Positions 47,158-57,737 of a DNA stretch of 64,000 bases are shown piece after piece. Below the pieces are notes generated by a model. It made no database searches. It was not told the DNA's origin and saw only the letters and a program-made list of their open reading frames with translations. Source of the stretch: Pomphorhynchus laevis (lineage: Eukaryota > Acanthocephala > Palaeacanthocephala > Echinorhynchida > Pomphorhynchidae); the NCBI GenBank assembly GCA_012934845.2, contig WNNJ02001415.1:62001-126000 (forward strand), read 5' to 3'. Made by a program: the position numbers and the translations under genes. Position 1 is the stretch's first letter. Every line of letters starts with the position of its first letter.

Positions 47158-47188
47158 CAGGAGCAGGTCATTAAAACCTGCTCCTGCA
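47158..47188. other. 12-bp perfect palindrome at a LINE-LINE junction
   Basis: GCAGGAGCAGGT (47158-47169) pairs perfectly with ACCTGCTCCTGC (47177-47188) around a 7-nt loop. Part of the right arm can also pair with the immediately following GCAGG. It lies exactly where two LINE fragments of opposite orientation meet. Confidence 0.75.
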
Positions 47189-47214
47189 GGTTTTTGTTAA
47201 TTTTAGTACAATAA

Positions 47215-48030
47215 AATTTTTAATAAACTCACTGTCTCACAACACGATTTCAGGCCAAATATATTTAGTTTCGCATAATCGTCTCATTCACAAATTGAGG
47301 TTACTTATAGTTTGCCCAATGTGTCGCCTGGATCGCGAATACTTAAGTTCACGCTTTTTCAGAATACGTGTAGGTGCAGATATGTCCACCTCATTCGCTA
47401 TTCATTCTGGCGTTCCACATGGTGCTGTTATCTCACCACTTCTTTTTGTCATTATCAATGATCTCCCATCTGTAATTCGTTCTAATACCGTTATGTATGC
47501 TGACAATGTTAATATATGGCGGTGTATTAGAGATGGGAGGGACATTAAAATCCTTCAACATGATCTAACATGTCTAGAAAATGGGTATCGGAAAATGGTT
47601 TGAGGGTTCCCCTCTGAATGTGCGCACATGTTCATTGGTTCTTCATTCAACTCATCGTATTAGATAGGTTCAATTAAGATCAGCCAAGTAAGTGAATTCA
47701 AAGATCTTGGTATGATGATTACCAGTAGCTTAAAAACTAATGTCAACACTAGATATATTTGTAATCGAAGCTATCGTATTTTATGGATGTTTTTCAAATC
47801 TTTTGATCGGATAAGTCCATCAATGTTTAAGCGACTATTTTGCTCATATTCTACCTATCCTTGTAACTTATCCACATACTTTAAGGGAATTCTGTGACAT
47901 TGAAAACGTATTACGTAAATGGTCGCGCATGATTCCGAATTTCTCCAATTTGAGATTTGCTGAACGTTTGACATCTCTACGTCTCGGCACTAAAATATCA
48001 GATCGGACATTGATTTACTTATAATACTTA
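47215..48030 (+). pseudogene. LINE-D copy D2 (RT fragment)
   Basis: A plus-strand copy homologous to D1: RLDREYLSSRFFRIRVGADM, SGVPHGAVISPLLF, TVMYADNVNIW (again Y-A-D-N), LQHDLTCLEN, then YICNRSYRILWMFFKSFDRI. It is truncated at both ends, with frameshifts and a stop after LEN. Motif B reads PHG where D1 reads LQG. Confidence 0.87.
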
Positions 48031-48388
48031 ATAGTTCCGGCTAATCATCGATAATTTACAATTTCATTTTCTGATATTTTTAAAACATTAATAGATACAT
48101 ATTTAATACATACATTAATACATACATAATAATACATACATATTTAATACATACATACATTTAACAGATACATATTTAAAACTAGGTTACTATAAAAATA
48201 ACATCGAAGAAAATTTATAACTGTTCTACCAAATTACAATCAGATAAATATTACAAAACATTTTAACGAGAAATATTCTCGATGAGTAACTAACAAACAT
48301 AACAAACATCTTACAATCCTTCGAATTTTTTAATCCATCAATAACAAAGAATCAGTGCTCAGTATCAACGCTCTGAAATCGACGCTAC
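48031..48388. other. 5' flank/possible 5' UTR of the RLE retroelement
   Basis: Contains an ATACATA-type microsatellite (48100-48180) and, at 48210-48244, AAAATTTATAACTGTTCTA followed by CAAATTACAAT, nearly identical to the sequence just before LINE-A3 (25914-25947) and similar to the 5' flank of LINE-B5. The 5' end of the RLE element is not resolved. Confidence 0.4.
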
Positions 48389-51300
48389 ATGCCTAGAGGA
48401 ATACCTTCTTCGCTATCAAAATGCTGCAACTGCAACACGAGTGCAGCCAAATGTATTCGCTGTAAATGTGCGCGCAATTCGAAACCTTGCACAACGTGCT
48501 CTGCTCCTAACTGCTCCAGGAAAAACCCGGTGCTGTCCACACACGCGTCTACCAATGTCCAACTTACATCGCACTTACGTGCTACATCTGAAACTCAAAA
48601 CGTTGGAACAAAAAGTCCGCAGAACATTCTTCAGACAGAACTTGAGCCTATAACTACAACCATCTCGCAACTCCAATCTTCATCAGATACTCTCTCGGTG
48701 GAGTCGATATTGCATGAAGTTATTCTATGGAAACCAAACCTGTTTAGACTACCAAGATGCATCGGATCTAAGCGATTTATCTCAGAGCTTGCACGGATAT
48801 ATGAATTAGCATCCACAAACGATTGCTCGCTTTCACTCGCGGTTGTCATCAGTCAGTTAATTCTCCAGCGCCCTGCTAAAGCGAACCCTAAGCAACTAAA
48901 ACAAATTCTCGATCGCAGACTTGATTGTTGGACAAGCGGAGATATGCAAACGCTGCTCAACGAAGCTCGTTTTCTCCAGTCTCAGTCTTACCACAAGCTA
49001 TATGATCCTCTAAATAATGATATTCTGAAAACTGTTCAGAAGCTTGTTCTTGGTGGGAAGATGACAGCTGCTGTCAAATTACTTGAATCAAATGATGGTA
49101 CAGGGCATCCTCTTCGAATAGACGAAATAATAGACGGCCAAACAGTGAGACAAATTCTTATTGATAAGCATCCGATGGCTTCAGCAAAATCTGATGACGC
49201 CATTCTGCGCAGGCCTATCGATGACATTCCTGAGTTTCACCCAGTTGCATTTGATTCTATTGACTTTGAACTGATCGTTGCCAACTCTAAGAAAGTAAAG
49301 GGAGGAGCGGGCCCGTCCGGATTAGATGCAAGAGCATGGCATCGAATGTTGGTTGACTTTGGGGCAGAATCGAAACGTCTAGCTGAATCACTTGCATCTT
49401 TCGCTCGACAATTAGCATTAAATTCAATTTCACAGGAGTCGATGACATCCTTCACCGCTAGTCGCCTTATTCCTCTTAGCAAAACTCCTGGCGTACGTCC
49501 TATAGGAATAGGAGATGTTTCCAGACGCATTATATCTAAATCAATATTGAAAATAATATCACCCCAACTGCAAACAATATGCGGGAACGTCCAATTCTGC
49601 GCCTCGCAGCGTGCTGGCACCGAATGTGTTATTCACGGTATTCGTGACTCGTTGAAGAGAAATCCTACATTCGTGCTACTCACAATAGATGCTGACAACG
49701 CATTCAACAGAGTGAATAGAATGACCGCTCTCTCAAACATGCCAAATATCTGTCCAGCATTGAACACAGTCCTTTCTAACCTATACAGAAAGCCGACACT
49801 GCTAACAATTGACAGTGAATTCTTACTATCTGCTGAAGGATTTACACAGGGCGACGTCTTTTCGATGGCAGCATTTGCCTCTGCAACACTTCCGTTACTA
49901 CTCCGTATCAAAAGAACTTGCCCAAACATAAAACAGTTATGGTACGCAGACGACGGCAACCTCATAGGTTCCCCACAAGATGTCATTGAAGCATTTAAGT
50001 TGCTTCAATCCTTCGGCCCCTCATATGGCGTACACTTGAATCCGGGAAAATGCAAGGTATATTCCAACGGGAACGACATCTCGACTTTCCAATCGTTACT
50101 TGATAACGCTGGAGTCTCCATCGTTGAGGATGGCTTACCCGTTCTTGGAGTACCAATCGGATCGGCCGAATACATAGAGACGTTTATACGATCATCAGTT
50201 TCCTCCCTTTGCACATTAGTGTCACAGTTGAAGAAAGTAGGAGAGTTAGACACTCAGGTTGCATACGTGTGCTTAATTAAGTCTATTCAGCATAAATGGA
50301 CACATACTCAACGATGCTATGAATGCCCCTCTGCGTGGTTCGCACCTCTGACACTGAAACTAAAGTCTACAATATCACATCTTTTTGACATTGATATTTC
50401 TCAAGACGATATCTTATGGCGCACATGCCAGTTGAGTTTTCGCAACGGCGGTTTATGCATTAGAGATCCGTCCACGTTACCAAGCAACGAATATCGATCA
50501 TCGACCTCAGTGTGTGAGCCAAGCATACAAGGATATATTGGCTCGGTACTTAATTCTATGCAGGAGACAATTATTAAAAATCTACGGGCAGCAAAAGCCT
50601 CTAGTGAAAAGCTTGACCAAGAAGATATTTTGAGCAATGCGAGTGGAATTCTGTGTACCGCAATTGAGCATGTTTCAACAACAGGGGTTTCGTCATGGCT
50701 ATCCGGATATCCTACATTCGATCGAGCAACTCGATTAAGTAACATCGAGTTTTGTGATTCTATTTCTTCTAGATACGGAATTACGCCTAAATCCGCACCA
50801 ACTCAATGTAAATGTAGGCAGATTAATACAGTTGCCCATGCTCTCTCATGCCCATTCGGTGGTCTTCCGTCGATGCGACACGATGCCGTGCGCGATTTTA
50901 TTGCCTATCAGCTAACAGAAACATCGTATAACGTACAAGTCGAGCCGCTGCTTACACCAGTCCCGCCAAACTTTGACTTTAGAAACGGCTCAACGACAAA
51001 AGACCGTGATGCTAGGCTCGACATTGCATGCTCAGGGTTGTATGGTGATAGGAGTGAGCGAACTTTCTTCGACATTTGCGTGTTTAACGCTTTCACTCAA
51101 TCCAACTCCTCCAAGACACCAGAGTCCTGCTATAAGTACCACCAACAGCGAAAGCGCAGTAAATATCTCGAAAGAATAACAGAGTTCGAGCGGGGGTCTC
51201 TTGTACCCGCCGTCTTCTCATTCTCAGGTGGAAGCGGTGAAAATGCCACACAACTTTTAAGACGGATCGCATCTAAATTGGCAAATAAGCGAGCAAGCAG

Positions 51301-51412
51301 ATACCCCGACGAGCTTACAAAGCTTAGAACGCGTCTAGGCCTATTACTTGCAAAAATGACATCGCGATGCATCAGAGGAACGCGATCTGCAATCGGACGT
51401 CCAGAATTTTGA
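48389..51412 (+). CDS. intact ORF of an RLE-type non-LTR retrotransposon (1007 aa)
   Basis: An uninterrupted reverse transcriptase. Layout: N-terminal Cys-rich zinc region, residues ~12-46 (CCNCNTSAAKCIRCKCARNS then CTTCSAPNCSRKN); linker; RT with GGAGPSGLDARAW (~305), RPIGIGDVSRRIISK, FCASQRAGTECV, LLTIDADNAFNRVNR (motif A), FTQGDVFSMAAFA (motif B), LWYADDGNLIG (motif C, Tyr ~519) and HLNPGKCKVYS. The C-terminus has CKCRQINTVAHALSC (~806, a C-x-C...H...C zinc motif), then a restriction-like nuclease: GGLPSMRHDAVRDF, DARLDIACSG (~873) and FFDICVFNAF (~893), a D...D pattern like PD-(D/E)XK. No APE domain. The order zinc-RT-CCHC-nuclease is that of R2/CRE-type elements, which cut specific DNA sites; the exact clade is not clear to me. 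The frame is complete from ATG to TGA, so it may be a young or active copy. Confidence 0.85.
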   Translation: MPRGIPSSLSKCCNCNTSAAKCIRCKCARNSKPCTTCSAPNCSRKNPVLSTHASTNVQLTSHLRATSETQNVGTKSPQNILQTELEPITTTISQLQSSSDTLSVESILHEVILWKPNLFRLPRCIGSKRFISELARIYELASTNDCSLSLAVVISQLILQRPAKANPKQLKQILDRRLDCWTSGDMQTLLNEARFLQSQSYHKLYDPLNNDILKTVQKLVLGGKMTAAVKLLESNDGTGHPLRIDEIIDGQTVRQILIDKHPMASAKSDDAILRRPIDDIPEFHPVAFDSIDFELIVANSKKVKGGAGPSGLDARAWHRMLVDFGAESKRLAESLASFARQLALNSISQESMTSFTASRLIPLSKTPGVRPIGIGDVSRRIISKSILKIISPQLQTICGNVQFCASQRAGTECVIHGIRDSLKRNPTFVLLTIDADNAFNRVNRMTALSNMPNICPALNTVLSNLYRKPTLLTIDSEFLLSAEGFTQGDVFSMAAFASATLPLLLRIKRTCPNIKQLWYADDGNLIGSPQDVIEAFKLLQSFGPSYGVHLNPGKCKVYSNGNDISTFQSLLDNAGVSIVEDGLPVLGVPIGSAEYIETFIRSSVSSLCTLVSQLKKVGELDTQVAYVCLIKSIQHKWTHTQRCYECPSAWFAPLTLKLKSTISHLFDIDISQDDILWRTCQLSFRNGGLCIRDPSTLPSNEYRSSTSVCEPSIQGYIGSVLNSMQETIIKNLRAAKASSEKLDQEDILSNASGILCTAIEHVSTTGVSSWLSGYPTFDRATRLSNIEFCDSISSRYGITPKSAPTQCKCRQINTVAHALSCPFGGLPSMRHDAVRDFIAYQLTETSYNVQVEPLLTPVPPNFDFRNGSTTKDRDARLDIACSGLYGDRSERTFFDICVFNAFTQSNSSKTPESCYKYHQQRKRSKYLERITEFERGSLVPAVFSFSGGSGENATQLLRRIASKLANKRASRYPDELTKLRTRLGLLLAKMTSRCIRGTRSAIGRPEF

Positions 51413-51645
51413 ACCCAAACTGAACTTAATTATCATTTACGGGCCCATTTGCGGGTAACCCAGAGATTGTAAAATAATAATAATAGATTAAAAAAAGAAT
51501 AATAATAAAAAATTTAAAAAAAATAAAAAATAAAAATAACATCGAGCAGAAAATAGTAAAATATATAAATCAACACAATAATATAAAGAATAAATTTATA
51601 CTTTTAAGTGGCAAATTTTTATGGATGGATAATAAATAATATACT
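51413..51645 (+). other. probable 3' UTR of the RLE retroelement and AT-rich flank
   Basis: After the stop codon comes a short GC-richer stretch (CATTTACGGGCCCATTTGCGG, to 51465) and then AATAATAATAG-type repeats (51470-51540), resembling a LINE 3' tail. The exact end and any target-site duplication were not resolved. Confidence 0.45.
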
Positions 51646-51800
51646 TTGTATTAGAATAAGATACTAGATAGTTTTATCAGAGGAAATACATCATTAGCAT
51701 GTATTTGGCCCCGCTGCTATGTTGGGTAGAGGAGTTAGGGGCCGAAACCTGATAGCATAGCAGTTCCTCCTGATGACCTCTAATTATTATTCTGATACAA
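51646..51800. other. 155-bp foldback segment with pseudoknot potential
   Basis: Near-perfect 14-bp ends TTGTATTAGAATAA (51646-51659) and TTATTCTGATACAA (51787-51800). Inside them: ATCAGAGGAA with TTCCTCCTGAT, a perfect 8-bp hairpin AAATACAT/ATGTATTT (51684-51706), and two interleaved stems GGCCCC/GGGGCC (51707-51712, 51738-51743) and CTGCTATG/CATAGCAG (51714-51721, 51756-51763). It could be a MITE or a structured RNA tied to the RLE element upstream. Confidence 0.6.
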
Positions 51801-52079
51801 CTTCTGTTATTTATTAGTCAATTCATAAAAGTGACGTTTATTTTAAATTTCAATTTTATATTTTAACTTGATTTAAATTATAGAAAATCTAAAAACAACT
51901 ATTAATTTTAGAATTTAATTATTAAATTTTGATTTAGCATTATTATGTTTTGTTTATTTTATAATTATATTAAATACGTAGACTCAGTTAGCTGATTTGA
52001 TTTGTTTCTCCTTATAAATTTAATTTTTGAAATTTAACTTTGGCCAACATTAATTTTTCTAACATTAATGTTAAAAATA
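51801..52079. other. AT-rich spacer
   Basis: No gene or repeat recognised. Confidence 0.4.
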
Positions 52080-53070
52080 GGTTTATTTTAACGTGGCAAA
52101 TGCGTGCCAGCGCACGCTTACATGACCACAACAAAACAAGACTGTGAATCAGGTGTCGAGAAGGTGTGAACGGAGGAGGTGTTTGAATGTGATAAAGGAG
52201 GGAGCGCGGCGGACGTCGAGAGGGAGTTGATTCCAGGCGAGTGAGGCGGCGACGATGAAGGATCGGAGACCGTAGTTGTTGGAGTAATTAGAAACGTGGA
52301 GTAAGAGGGTATGACGGGAACGCAACGATAGCGAGGTGGGGCGAGTGTCGTCTAAGAAAAGAAGATTGATGAACGATGGGGAGCCGACAGCGATGAGGCG
52401 AAAAGATACGAGAAGAAGACGAAGTTTGATGCGGATGTGGATGGTGGACAAGGAGAGTTGGGCAAAATATGAGGATGTGTGGTCGAAGCGACGAAGACGA
52501 AAGAACACTCGAACGGAGGAGTTGATTATTGGTTGTAGGGGTAGGATGATGGATTTTGGAGAATTGGCGAAAAGGCTTAGGCGGTAATCGATTTTAGAGA
52601 AACGAAACGATTAAAGAAGAGACATACGAGAACGGAAGTCGATAAGTGGGCAGATACGGCAGATGTTACAAAGAATTAAGTTAGACGAGCGGACATTGTC
52701 ACGGACGAAGAATTTAAGGGAAAGATGATAATAAAAATGGAATCCTAAGAAAGTGAGATTGTGGACTATGGGAATGATCGATGAGGCAAAATATACAGTA
52801 GGAGGAGATATGTTTGGTTTACGGGGGAGGATCCACATTATTTTGGCCATGTCAGGGTTTAGAACGAGATAGAGATTAGAGAGACGTTTGTAGATATAAG
52901 AAAGACAGTTGGAAGGAGAAATGACGATATCGTGTATTCGATGTTCGGGTGCATGAGCATAGATGATGATGTCATCGGCGTATTGCATGATGTTAAAGGA
53001 GTGATAAACGGAGAGAGATCACCAAGCAGAAGAAAGAAAAGCAAGAGACCTAGGACTGAACCTTGTGGGA
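52080..53070 (-). pseudogene. LINE-B copy B6 (RT palm to 3' end)
   Basis: 5'-truncated family-B copy: MQYADDIIIYAHAPEHRIHD, MWILPRKPNISPPTVYFASS, LGFHFYYHLSLKFFVRDN, then C-terminus FRLRRFDHTSSYFAQLSLST ending at LLRSHLLDT. The 3' hairpin GCGTGC..GCACGC and ATTTGCCACG are perfect (about 52090-52120). It is cut at GAACCTTGTGGGA (53070), where B7 begins in the same orientation. Confidence 0.92.
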
Positions 53071-55245
53071 AATATTGATGAGGCGAAAAGTTACGAGAAG
53101 AAGACGAAGTTTGATGCGGATGTGGATGGTGGACAACGAGAGTTGGGCAAAATATGAGGATGTGTGGTCGAAGCGACGGAGACGAAAGAACACTCGAACG
53201 GAAGAGTTGATTATTGGTTGTAGGGGTAGGATGATGGATTTTGGAGAATTGGCGAAAAGGCTTAGGCGGTAAACGATTTTAGAGAAACGAAACGATTAAA
53301 GAAGAGACATACGAGAACGGAAGTCAATAAGTGGGCGGATACGGCAGATGTTACAAAGAATTAAGTTAGACGAGCGGACATTGTCACGGACGAAGGGTTT
53401 AAGGGAAAGATGATAATAAAAATGGAATCCTAAGAAAGTGAGATTGTGACTATGGGAATGATCGATGAGGCAAAAGATACAGTAGGAGGAGATATGCTTG
53501 GTTTACGGGGGAGGATCCACATTATTTTGGCCATGTCAGGGTTTAGAACGAGATAGAGATTGGAGAGACGTTTGTAGATATAAGAAAGACAGTTGGAAGG
53601 AGAAATGACGATATCGTGTATTCGATGTTCGGGTGCATGAGCATAGATGATGATGTCATCGGCGTATTGCATGACTTTAAAAGAGTTAGGTTTGATAAAC
53701 GAAGATAGATCGCCATACAGAAGAGATAAATACAGAGGATCTAGGACTGAACCGTGTGGGACCACGCAAAATGTAAGGATGGAAGGGGAGGATGATGAAT
53801 TAAAACAGATTTAAAATGAACTGTCGGATTGATATGAGGCAAACCATGCTACGGAGGAAGAAAAAAATCTGTAATCATAATGAAGGCGAGAAAGGAGGAC
53901 GGAGTGGTCGACAATGTCGAAAGCGGAGGAGATCTCAAGGGAGATTAGAACACTATATAGAGCCTTGTCACGAGAAATGAGTAAGTCGTTGTAAATTTTC
54001 ATGCAGGCGATTTCTGTGGAGTGTTTAGAGCGGAAGGCGTGTTGGAAAGGAGGGTACAGATTGGATGAGGAGAGATAAACGTTGATCTGTATTAAGATGA
54101 GGCGTTCTAAGAGCTAAGAAAGAGTTGGGGAGTAGTAAAATGGGGCGATAGCTAGAAGGAAGTGAGGGGTCGAGCGATTGTTTCTTAAGGAGGGACGAAC
54201 GATTGTGGATTTCCAGTCTAAAGGGAAGATACGACTGCAGATGGATGATTTAAACAAGGTTGCGAGAAATGGGGAGATCGATGAGCATATGGATTTAAGT
54301 ATGTGTGTAAGCAGGGGATCGGCAAGTGAGGTTTTGTTGGGCAATGATATGAGGACAGATGAGACTTCGGTAGTTTAGACAGGGAGGAGATAAAGGAGTT
54401 CCGAGAGAATAAGGCTAGGCGGGGCAGAGTGGGATAGGATGGAGACCGGGGTATGAGAGAGCAACGTATATACTTTGGTCTGGATAAATGACGAATACGC
54501 ATGGGGATTGATGTTTCAAAGCGAGAGGAGCGAGCAAGGTAGAGTTAAAATTATGCCAGAGAGTCTTAGAGTTGAATGAATTGATAATTTTTTCTGCCAG
54601 AAGGAATTGCATTTGGTACGCAGTAGGTTGAGATAAGACCGGCGAAGAGCAAGGTAGGAATCACGGAAATTCGGAGTGATTGAGCGGAAATCAATACTGA
54701 GAGAGCGGTTATATACTCGAAAAGCATGACGGAGTCGACGCTTTGAGAGTAGGCATTGGATCTCAAACCATGGGGCATTGTGCGAGCGACGGTGTGGGTG
54801 AGGCTTGAAGGACAAGAGAAGATTGAGAGTGGATGTAAGTTCAGTGTCGAAAAGTAAGGCGAGATCGTGAAGAGAGAAATATGGTATTTGTAAGATAGGA
54901 TAAAAGTCGCCTAGAACGAGTGAAGGGATTGAGGACAAATAACCATGAGAAAGGAGGTCAGCAAGTTCGGAAAAAATAAGGATGTAGGAGCTGATGAACC
55001 AGGACGATATACAATGGCGAGATCTAGAGTGATCGGGTTAGAAGAACGACAACTAAGCAATTTAAAAGAGCAAGGACTGAAAGGGGAAGTGATTTTGCGA
55101 ATAGACGTGGGGTGACGGACGAATGCGAAAATTCCGCCAAAATTAGAGAATTTAGAAGGGGATGAGTTGAGGGGGCGAGCGGATTTGACCAGTGAGAAAC
55201 CGGCATAGATTAAACGTGGATGTAGTGGTCGTCAAAATCGGAGTT
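53071..55245 (-). pseudogene. LINE-B copy B7 (endonuclease remnant and RT), mosaic
   Basis: Same orientation as B6. The 3' part (53071-53955) is almost base-for-base the same as 40803-41690 of B5, including an identical 111-codon frame. The 5' part (54165-54495) instead matches B3 (19935-20270) with only a few differences. An internal deletion at about 54903 joins the linker to the G-D-F-N region. The extreme 3' end is missing. It ends near 55245, shortly before the satellite. Confidence 0.9.
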
Positions 55246-55324
55246 AGACTACCTTACTAAAGAATGATGTATTGCAAACGTCTTCACTGAGGCGTTTTAC
55301 ATACGGGCTTTAAGACATATGCAA

Positions 55325-57737
55325 TAGATGTTTTTGTATATAATAGTAGTGCACGGATGTGTTGAGTAGACAAAGTCCAGAATTTCTTTCGAAATACGGC
55401 ATTTTTACAAAATGGTATTGTTTGTTAGGCTGGACTTTGATTCACGACTTTCAGTAACCATGTCACTTCTAGACGACCAATAAGTTCCCGGCAAAACTCA
55501 TCAGTAGAATGTAGTACTCACTGGCCGTTTTGGTTGCCTGTGTAGCATTATGAATAAAGGCATTACCGATAATTTACTTAATTGTTCTAGGCTTACGCTC
55601 TTTACAGGATCGAATTGCTGTGCGGACCATCTTTAACACTAGGCAAAGGTTGTTGCTGAATTGTCGCTGCACTCGTTGGATTCTAATTAATACGTTGTTT
55701 ATAATATTGGTGCACGGATGTGCTCAATAGACAACGGTCCAGGATTTCTTTCGAAATACTGCATTTATACCAAATGTTGTTTCTTGTTAGACTGTACTTT
55801 ATTCACGACTTTAAGTCACCATGTAACTTCTAGACGACCAATAAGTACCCGGCAACACTCACCAGTAGAATGAAGTACTCAGTGGTCGTTTCGGTTCCTG
55901 CAATACATTGTGAATAAAGGTGTTTCCGACACTTTGCTTAATTGTCTGAGGCTTAGCTCTTTACCAGACCGAATTGCTGTGCGGACCATCCTTAAACACT
56001 AGGCAGAGGTTGTTGCTGAATCGTCGCTGCACTCGTTTCATCCTTAATGGATACGGCAGGTATAATAGTATTGCACGGATGTGCTTAGTATACAACGGTC
56101 CAGGATTTCTTACGAAATACGGCATTTACTAAATGGCCTTGCTCGATAGACTGGACTTCGATTCACGACTTTCAGTCACCATGTCACTTCTAGACGACCA
56201 ATGAGTACCCGCAATACTCATCAGTAGAATGAAGTACTTACTGGTCGTTTCAGTTGCCTTTGTGGCATTATGAATAAAGGCGTTTCCGACACTTTTCTTA
56301 ATTGCCTGGTGCTGACGCTCTTTACCAGATCGAATTGCTGTGCCGAACATCCTTTAACACTAGGCAGAGTTTGTTGCTGAATTGTCGCTGCACTCGTTGT
56401 ATCCATAATGGATACGGCAGGTATAATAGTATTGCACGGATGTGCTGAGTAGACAACGATCCAGGATTTCTTACGAAATACGGCATTTATAGAAAATGGT
56501 GTTGCTTGTTAGATTAGATTTTGATTCATGACTTTTAGTCACGATGTCACTTCTAGACGACCAATGAGTTCCCGGCAACACTCACCGGTAGAATGAAGTA
56601 CTCACTGATAGTTTCGGTTGGCTGTGTGACGTTGTGAATTAAGGCGTTTCCGACACTTTGCTTAATTGTCTGAGACTTACGCTTTTAACCGGATCGAATT
56701 GCTGTGCGGAATTATCCTTAAACACTAGGCAGAGGTTGTTGCTGAATTGTCGCTGCACTCGTTGGATCCTTAATGGATACGGCATGTATAATAGTATTGC
56801 ACAGATGTGCTTAGTATACAACGGTCCAGGATTTCTTACGAAATGCGGCATTTATACTAACTTATGTTGCTCGATAGACTGGACTTTGATTCACGACTTT
56901 CATTCACCATGTCACTTCTAGACGACCAATGAGTACCCGGCAACACTCATCAGTAGAATGAAGTCCCTACTGGTCGTTTCAGTTGCCTTTGTCGCATTGT
57001 GAGTAAAGGCGTTTCCGACACTTGTCTTAATTGTCTGACGCTGGCACTCTTTACCAGATCGAAGTGCTGTGCGGACCATCCTTAAACACTAGGCAGAGGT
57101 TGTTGCTGAATTGTCGCTGCACTCGTTGGATCCTTAATGGATACGGCATGTATAATAGTAGTGCACGGATGTGCTGAGCAGACAACGGTACAGGATTTCT
57201 TACGAAATACGGCATTTATACTAAATGGTGTTGCTTGATAGACTGAACTTCGATTCACGACTTTCAGTCACCATGTCACTTCTAGACGATCAATGAGTAC
57301 CCGTCAGCACTCATCAGTAGAATGAAGTACTCACTGGCCGTTTCGGTTGCCTGTGTGGCATTGTGAATAAAGGCGTTTCCGACACTTTGCTTAATTGTCC
57401 GAGGCTTACGCTTTTTATCAGATCGAATTGCTGTTCGGACCATCCTTAAACACTAGACAAAGGTTGTTGCTGAATTGTCGCTGCACTCGTTGTATCCTTA
57501 ATGGATACGGCATGTATAATAGTAGTGCACGGATGTGCTGAGTAGACAACGATCCAGGATTTCTTACGAAATACGGCATTTATAGAAAATGGTGTTGCTT
57601 GTTAGACTAGACTTTGATTCACGACTTTCAGTCACCATGTCACTTATAGACGACCAATGAGTTCCCGGCAACACTCACCATTAGAATGAAGTACTCACTG
57701 GTCCTTTCAGTTGGCTGTGTGACAAAGTGAATACATT
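55325..57737 (-). repeat. 362-bp satellite array, about 6.6 monomers
   Basis: The landmark TCACTTCTAGACGACCAAT recurs at about 55465, 55826, 56186, 56548, 56915, 57278 and 57642 (one copy with a base change), i.e. every 360-367 bp. Other constant boxes are AACACTAGGCAGAGGTTG, TTGCTGAATTGTCGCTGCACTCG and TGCACGGATGTGCT. Monomers differ by scattered substitutions and small indels. Orientation is taken as minus to match the fragment in the DnaJ intron. Open frames inside are periodic chance frames, not genes. Confidence 0.92.

Noticed and set aside
51646-51800. HDV-like ribozyme at the RLE element's 3' flank.
   Set aside because: The interleaved stems are real, but P3 and P4 equivalents, the catalytic C junction and the correct joiner lengths are missing on both strands.
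56129-56921. Several 60-90 codon open frames within the satellite.
   Set aside because: They recur with the 362-bp period, differ between monomers and have no start context or homology; they are by-products of the repeat.
55325-57737. CTGATGAG occurs in the satellite on the minus strand (e.g. near 56215-56225), raising the idea of a hammerhead satellite as in schistosomes or newts.
   Set aside because: The nearest GAAAC lies before, not after, the CTGATGAG in each monomer and no stem II or cleavage triplet fits, so a hammerhead fold is not supported.
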